From positions 60,916,478-60,980,477 of the forward strand of contig CM046454.1 of NCBI GenBank assembly GCA_025506515.1: DNA of 64,000 bases. The letters run 5' to 3'. The position numbers and the translations under genes were made by a program. Shown here piece after piece: positions 57,791 through 64,000 of the stretch. The number at the start of each line of letters is the position of its first letter. The first letter of the stretch is position 1. This stretch comes from Flaveria trinervia. Taxonomy: Eukaryota > Streptophyta > Magnoliopsida > Asterales > Asteraceae. The notes under the pieces were generated by a model. It saw nothing but the letters and a program-made list of their open reading frames with translations. It did not search any database and was not told where the DNA came from.

Positions 57791-58857
57791 CCATATCGAT
57801 TGGCTCTGACTGAGATGAAAGAGTTGATGGAGCAATTGCAAGAGCTGCTTGATAAGGGGTTCATTGGATCAAGTATCTCTCCTTGGGGTGCTCCGGTCTT
57901 ATTTATTGAAGAAGAAAGATGGTAGTATGAGAATGTGTATAGACTACCGTGAGCTGAACAAGTTGACGGTAAAGAATCGGTATCCGTTACCAAGAATGGA
58001 TGATTTGTTCGATCAGCTTCAAGGTGCCAGTTGGTTTTCAAGGATAGATCTTCGATCCGGCTACCATCAGCTAAAGGTGAAAGAACATGATATCCTAAAA
58101 ACAGCTTTTCGCACGCCTTATGGTCACTATGAGTTTCTCGTTATGTCATTTGGGTTCACCAATGTGCCAGCTGCTTTTATGGACTTGATGAATTGAGTGT
58201 ATCGGCCGATGTTGGATAAATTAGTGATTGTGTTTATCGATGATATCTTGATTTATTCCAAGAGTGAGGAAGAGCATGTCGGTCATATTCGAGAGGTGTT
58301 GGTGACGCTGAGAAGGGAGAAGTTGTATGCTACATTCTCCAAGTTCGCATTCTGGTTGCGTGAGATTCAGTTCTTGGGTCATGTAGTGAATCCTGACGGG
58401 ATTAGGGTGGACCTAACAAAGGTGGAGGTGGTAATGCAAGGGAATTCTCCAAAGACGCCATCTGAGATTTGTAGTTTCTTGGGTTTGGCAGGCTATTACA
58501 GAAGATTCATTCATGACTTCTCAAAGATTGTTTTTCCACTAACCAAGTTGACCCATAAAGATGTAAAGTTTGTATGGGGTCAAGCTCAGGAGAAGGTGTT
58601 TGAGGAGTTAAAGGTGAGGTTGACTCAAGCTCCAGTTCTGTCATTACTCGATGGAAGCGAAGGTGGTTTACTCAAATGCTTCCTACTCGGGGTTGGGGTG
58701 TGTCATGATGCAGCGCGGGAAAGTTATAGCCTACGCATCCCGACAGTCGAAAGTTCATGAGGTTAATTATCCTACTCATGACATGGAGCTAGCAGTCGTG
58801 GTCTTTGCGTTAAAGATATGGAGGCACTATCTATACGGGATGAAGTGCACCATATTC
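57760..58857 (+). pseudogene. Tekay-2 reverse transcriptase and start of RNase H
   Basis: After a shift at 57780 the RT reads MKELMEQLQELLDKGFI, DGSMRMCIDYRELNKLTVKN, RIDLRSGYHQLKVKE, SFGFTNVPAAFMDLMN, a TGA at 58194-58196, and then the catalytic FIDDILIYS (both Asp kept), FLGHVVNPDGI and GLAGYYRRFIHDF. RNase H begins in another frame (SNASYSGLGCVMMQRGKVIA, VHEVNYPTHDMELAVVVFAL) and stops at KCTIF (58857), where the deletion begins. Confidence 0.87.
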
Positions 58858-59190
58858 AGCCCAGATACATAGGGCCTTTCTAAATTATTGCTCGAGTAGG
58901 AGAGGTGGCCTATAGGTTGGAGTTACCAGAAGAGTTAAATGGAATTCATCCGACATTCCATGTATCTCATCTAAGAAAGTGTTTAGCAGACAAGGATATG
59001 ATTGTACCACTAGAGGAAATCAAGGTGGATGAACGACTTAATTATATGGAGTAACCAGTGGCAATCATTGATCGTAAGGAAAAGAGGTTAAGAAATAAAG
59101 TGGTTCCGTTAGTGCGTGTACGGTGGAAACACAGAAAGGGATCTGAGTCTACGTGGGAGACAGAGGAAGAAATGAGATAGCATTACCCAT
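58858..59190 (+). pseudogene. Tekay-2 integrase C-terminus and chromodomain
   Basis: Directly after KCTIF comes SPRYIGPF-like sequence, then VAYRLELPEELNGIHPTFHV, SHLRKCL and the chromodomain (RNKVVPLVRVRWKHRKGSES, TWETEEEMR). The chromodomain marks the chromovirus branch and guides integration to chromatin. The integrase core is absent. A stop lies in YME*PVAI. Confidence 0.83.
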
Positions 59191-59231
59191 GATTGTTTGA
59201 GGAATAACAGGTTACGGGAATGAAACCTATA

Positions 59232-59246
59232 TAAGGGGGGTGGACT
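59232..59246 (+). other. Polypurine tract of Tekay-2
   Basis: TAAGGGGGGTGGACT immediately precedes the LTR start TGTAATACCC at 59247. Gypsy-B has the similar TAAGGGGGATAGACT before its LTR. Confidence 0.85.
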
Positions 59247-59909
59247 TGTAATACCCGGTTATTTTTTTTAAAGACTCAAACAAAAGAATAAGTGAAGAAA
59301 AAGAAAGAAAAGATATATTGCCCAAGTTGAAGGGTTAAAAGTGTCAAAAGGACAAAAAGTTTGAAAAAGTGGGTGTAAAAGGTGATGGTCGCCCATGTTG
59401 TCTGCCTACATCTTTTCATTTGGATATTTCTAGAGAGAGAAAGTGAAGGAGAGCAAAAACTCTCGGGTTGAAGAAGAACAAGAGCTGAAAAGATCGAATT
59501 CAAGGTAAGAATTCATATGTTTAAGATGTTCTTAACTGGTTACATCCTCGGTTGTGTGCTTATGTATCTTGTGTGTGCTCGGTTGTGTGTGTTTGGTGGG
59601 GTTTAGGTGTTTGAGCTCAATTCGCAAACGGGTTTGAAGAAGTCTTACCCAAAAAGCTGCAAAGGTGAGTTCTAGAACCCCTCTTTTTACTTGTTTTAAT
59701 TGTTTTGGGGCTGGAAATGCATGTATGAACGTTTTTATTAAAATGGGTTTTATACCCGTATGTATGTATGTGTGTATGTTGTGGGTGGGGTTTGATTTTG
59801 GGCTATGTATGAATTTTATAATGTTATGGTTGTATTTCTATGGCTTAGAATGTAAGATTAAGCTTAGAACATGGTAGGTGATGTTTGGGGACTTATCTCT
59901 GATGTTTAG

Positions 59910-60600
59910 GTGCGAATGAGGCTGCTCATGCGCCCAAATAGGGCTCATGCGCCTAAGTTTTATAATTTTCCTAAGTGTTCCCGTACGCCCGAAACTTCAT
60001 GCGTCCAAATAGGGCTCATTCGCCTGAAATGTCCTTATGCGCCTGGATGGCCATGCGGCTAAAGTCAATACGGATGAAGAGTCTACCGGAGGAGAGCTGA
60101 TTGTTCTTCCGCATTGACAAATGCGGAAGACCAAAAGTGATGCGGACAAGTTATGCTCTTACGCATTGGAAAATGCGGAAGAGTGTAGGAAATGCGGATA
60201 AACAAAAAAATGCGGATGAACAAAAAGAAATACGGATGAACAAAAAGAAATGCAGATGAACAAAAAGAAATGCGGATGAACAAAAAGAAATACAAATGAA
60301 CAATAAAAAATGCGGATGAACAATAAGAAATGCTAATGAAAGTTATGCGACTGGAGGAAATGCAGATGAAAGTTATGCGACTGGAGGAAATGCGGCTGAA
60401 GATTATGCGACTGAAGCCCATACGCCCGAATGCCACGCGACTGAGGGTCATACGCATGGAAGTCGTGCGACTGAGAGTCCATACGCCTAAGTGTTCATTT
60501 GCCCATAGTGTCTATTCGCTGAAGTGTTCTCATGCGCCTGGAAAGCCATGCGACTGAATAGGGTCCATACGCCCAAATAGGGCTCATGCGCCCAAAAGGA
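59910..60600 (+). repeat. Mixed ATGCGGATGA, ATGCGACTG and CATGCGCC motif array
   Basis: CATGCGCCCAAATAGGGCTC-type units flank a core of AATGCGGATGAACAAAAAG repeats (60185-60340), which pass into TTATGCGACTGGAGG and TACGCCCGAATG units. All share the pattern A-T/A-GCG followed by a short variable end. The array is more diverse than in Tekay-1. Confidence 0.85.
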
Positions 60601-61097
60601 CTTAGTTTATTTTCTGATTTTTGGGGGAAAGTCCAGATGTAAGCTTTGACTTGGAGGTTCTCGGGGTTCATGTAAGTTTACTTTTGAGGTCAAAGATGAT
60701 GTGATAGGCATGTATGATGATGATGATGTTATGCCTGATGGTATGTATGATGTATGTTATGTATGTATGATGATGCCTTGTATGGTGATGTTGTATGTGT
60801 ATGTTGATGTTCTTTATTATGTATGAGTATCTTCTTGTGGCTTTACATTGAATGTTAATGAATGAAATAAAAGTATTATGTAACGTAAAGTGGAAGATAA
60901 TGAAAAGAGGAACATAAGGAAAGAATACATGCATTAATGAACGAAGGAAAGTAAAGTAAGTCTTGCAATCCTTGTATGTGGAAACACGCCCAATGAAGGG
61001 TGTTAGTTCAACGGTGTGTGGGTTAGCTACCCCAGAAGGATGCACACCGGGGTCTTTCTTTGTGATTGACCATTTGTATAGAACCTTTGTTGCTTAC

Positions 61098-61320
61098 CCT
61101 AGGTACTGTGGTCAGGCTGCTGAGCGCCATGACGGGGGGTCTATGATAGACCTCGGCCCAGTACCCGCTTTATGCATGACGGTGGAGTATAGCACATGAC
61201 AATGGTACACCTGAATTACCCTAGGTACTGTGGTCAGGCTGCTGAGCGCCATGACGAGGGGTCTATGATAGACCTCGCCTAGTAACCGCATTATGCATGA
61301 CGGTGGGGTAGTTCATGGTT
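61098..61320 (+). repeat. ~120-bp tandem duplication in the Tekay-2 LTR
   Basis: Two copies start with ACCCTAGGTACTGTGGTCAG at 61098 and about 61217 and share GCTGAGCGCCATGACG and TCTATGATAGACCTCG. A diverged two-copy arrangement occurs in Tekay-1 (about 22070-22275), so the duplication is probably ancestral. Confidence 0.85.
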
Positions 61321-61860
61321 TTGTATGAAATGTAAAGAACTAAAAATAAACGTATGAATGAAAGTAAGAAAACATGAATGAATGAGAATGAAAATAATTT
61401 ATGAAAGTGAATGATAATGACGTACGATGAATGAATGAAAGTTAACGAATAAATTGTGAAGATAATAATGATATTATCTATGTGTACGTATGATGTGTGA
61501 CCACATACAAAAGTAAAGAACGATTTTAAATGAAAGATAAAGTATGTTTTACTATAAAACTAGAACTCACTCAGCAACGCTTACTTTTATGCATTTTCCA
61601 GTTGGCAGGTAAAGTTGTTGAGGATGGCACAGGGCGGCTACTTGACTCTTTTGGATGGCATTATTTAGTTTAATGTTTTTGCATTGTAATGTAAACAAAT
61701 AATATTGTATAACGAATGTTGTATTATTTTGCAAAAGCATTTTTAATGAAAATGTTGTTTTTAATGTTTCCGCTGCAACGTTTATTTCAAGTTAATGTAA
61801 TTATATGTTTTATATGCGATGATTGGCCAGCTGTAAGTGTTCCGGGAACGGGGCCTTACA

Positions 61861-64000
61861 ATATTTTAGATTTTATTTTTTATAGCTTTTTCTCTTTCAC
61901 CATTTGGAATATGATATTTTATAAAATTTCAAATTTGATGTTGCGACGTGTTATAATTATTAACATTTCGACGTGAATTTTTTCATAAAGTTAATACATT
62001 AACGCATTTTTGCAATGTTTTCGATTTTATTACTTGTGGAACAAATATCCATATGATAAAATATATATATAAGTATTTTTTTAACTATTACTCTAAGCAT
62101 TCTTTTCTATGATTATTTAATATGAACGAAGCAAACCTTTTTTATGTTTTACAAAATGAGCTTAAATTAGTTCATCATGATATAATTAAGGTTATGTGTC
62201 GAGGCATGGATCGAGTTTAGTCATTTTGCAACAAGAAACAAGGTAACACCGTGACCATACTAATGGATCCGCCTCACGCTCCAGTTACTCACGCCTAAGG
62301 TAGTTGTGTTTCACGTCTTACGATCATGCCACATCACTAATGTCCTACTCCCTCACAGAAATATAGCATATGCCCTAAATGATACGCAAGTTAAAAAGCT
62401 AGTACAATTGTTGAAGTAAGAAGAAAAAGGCAATGAAACATTTCAAAATAAAAAAAAATGTTTTACATGTGAGTTGTAGAGCACATTATAAAAAAATGCT
62501 TTTGACTCATTCAACTTTACCGAATATTGTTTTAAGATTTCTTTCAGTTTGAAATCGAATGAATAACTAAAGTGTTATTCTAACTTTTGCTAGTATCATT
62601 ATCCTTAGTCTGTCGGGAACATATTCTTGACCTTGTATACGTGGCTAGCATTGGCTTAGTCTTAATGTTATCTTAACCAACAAAGAAGTTTTAGGGATAA
62701 GAAGACGACATGTACACGTGTGTAAGTTTTCCCCGAGGGGGGAGGGGGCCGGGTAAGAGTTGTGTCGATTTATGTGTGTGAGTTTCTCTAAACAATATAA
62801 GTAAGTCGGATTTATCATTATAATAGGTTATATCTAAAGTTGTAATAGGAAAACTCATTACAATAATAAATCATCCCTAGAAGTTAGTAAGGATAGCAAA
62901 TGAACATGAATCAGACGAAATTGATATATTTGGGAACAATATTCATGTATGGGAACGAGTATGGAATTATTTGAAGAATATTTGCGGGTATGAAATGAGT
63001 ATGATGTTAGGTGATGCTTGGCTTGGTTACCCGATACATATATGCCAATAAACATTTTAGTTTTATTTGTTATGGGTCAGAAGTATAATGTACTAATCTA
63101 TTTTTAACACCTTAATATAGTTTTACTCTACTTTGACATAAATTTACTCCATATCTTAAGAGAGTATGTGAGATTAAAACTCAACAACTATTAAACTTAA
63201 ACGTGGAACATACATCTTTGTTACTATATCATTACCTGTTGTTGTGCAATCTACTAATCGACTAATTCATAGTTTATAAAATACTAATTATCTGAGGTAA
63301 TAACTTTTATAAAAAACTAAAACAAATATTTAAGTTTGTGTAGTGCTTCTCGTTCTTACTAAAATATGCTTTTATGTATGTATATCCATAATTATTCTAA
63401 CAATAACTTTTATATGACACTTAATTTCATCTAGTCTTATATTTACGGATGTTTAAACCCATATTATTTTTATTATATTTACAGATTTTTAAACCCATAT
63501 TATTTTTATGAAGGAAAATTGCGATACCAATTTGGAGGTGAAATGACTTCATAAATCATAGATCATGTTGAATGGACATGTTTGTGAGTTAATATTTTTC
63601 TATAGTTTGTTGATATAGACGTTTCGTTTGCAACATTGAACGGTGGAAGTCTCTTTATATCTACAACCCAAAAAGAGAAAAGAAGGTGCAAAAGGAAATA
63701 AAGGCGAATAAAAAAGAAGAGTAACGTAAATGAATTATTTTTGATGTTTTTTTAAATGCCACTATAGTTGAAAAAGTATTGTGAGAACAATTTGACATTT
63801 TTCCATCTAATTATAATAACATTAAAAAAATACATAATTCGAAACAATCCATAAAGAATCTCTTATAATATAACCTTCTCTGAAAATTCTTGTGACGCAT
63901 CCAAATAGCCCAAAATGATATGTGTTAGTTATTATACGCTTTACCTACACCAAAGTTGTTTTAAAATTGTTTGAATATTACTAATATACAAGTTTAGTGA
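61861..64000. other. AT-rich stretch, nothing recognised
   Basis: I find no convincing gene, RNA or mobile element. A short direct duplication (TTTAAACCCATATTATTTTTAT) lies at about 63450-63511. Its gene content may be genuinely empty or too decayed to see. Confidence 0.5.

Larger units (their letters stand above)
56791..61860 (+). mobile_element. Tekay-2, Ty3/gypsy chromovirus, internally deleted
   Basis: Order on the plus strand: gag remnant, zinc knuckles, protease, RT, start of RNase H, chromodomain tail, polypurine tract and 3' LTR. The 5' LTR and gag start are lost at the Athila junction (56790). Two large deletions, in gag near 56940 and from RNase H to the integrase C-terminus near 58857, shorten it. 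The 3' LTR ends match those of Tekay-1. Confidence 0.87.
59247..61860 (+). repeat. 3' LTR of Tekay-2 (2614 bp)
   Basis: It starts TGTAATACCCGG after the polypurine tract and ends ACGGGGCCTTACA at 61860, the same end as the Tekay-1 LTR. It carries a motif array (59910-60600), a tandem duplication (61098-61320) and the CTCACTCAGC segment near 61566. It is about 365 bp longer than the Tekay-1 LTR. Confidence 0.9.

Noticed and set aside
62200..62400. GC-richer patch considered as tRNA or rRNA remnant
   Set aside because: No tRNA arm pattern or rRNA-conserved sequence is recognisable.

Overview
The window is repeat-derived plant nuclear DNA. I recognise no intact host gene. It is a nest of LTR retrotransposons (Ty1/copia, and Ty3/gypsy of the Tekay and Athila types), one internally deleted Helitron and one LINE relic, all broken by stops, frameshifts and deletions. 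The retroelement proteins (Sirevirus-like copia with an extra ORF after pol, Tekay chromoviruses, Athila with ORF-1) fit a large dicot genome. From memory the closest look-alikes are in Asteraceae, but that is inference.

Layout: 1-9218 Copia-A1 (+), a Sirevirus-like copia element with pol remnants, a long non-coding block with its own TATA box and intron, an extra ORF in the env position, a polypurine tract and a 3' LTR. 9219-~10900 end of a gypsy element (Gypsy-B, +). 10920-11400 copia LTR fragment, then a 100-base gap of N. 11501-17024 Copia-C (-). 17025-23842 Tekay-1 (-). 23843-33743 Copia-A2 (-), a second copy of the A1 family in inverted orientation. 33744-~35590 Copia-D fragment (-). 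35590-36019 copia LTR fragment with a terminal hairpin. 36020-37828 AT-rich DNA with a CA/TA microsatellite. 37829-42263 Helitron (-) carrying RepHel fragments and an RPA-like fragment. 42264-43369 featureless. 43370-44120 LINE reverse-transcriptase relic (+). 44121-56790 Athila element (-) with an ORF-1 gene behind pol, split by a probable solo LTR (47021-49596). 56791-61860 Tekay-2 (+). 61861-64000 AT-rich DNA with nothing I can name.

The nesting gives a relative order. Copia-A2 sits in Copia-D, Tekay-1 in Copia-A2, and Copia-C in Tekay-1. Copia-A1 sits in Gypsy-B. The solo LTR sits in Athila, and Athila in Tekay-2.

The most unusual signal is not a protein. Every reasonably complete LTR here carries a dense array of family-specific short imperfect palindromes, about 12-16 bp and mostly CpG-containing (for example CAGTCGCACGACTG, GCACGGGGTCGTGC, TTCGCGCGAGAA, CAACAGCTGAAG). 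In both the copia A family and the Athila element the same kind of array is repeated inside the element, with a TATA box, directly in front of the ORF that follows pol. This suggests that two unrelated superfamilies converged on a second, LTR-like promoter driving an env-position gene. One motif (CAGTCGCACGACTG) is shared between the copia A family and the unrelated solo LTR.
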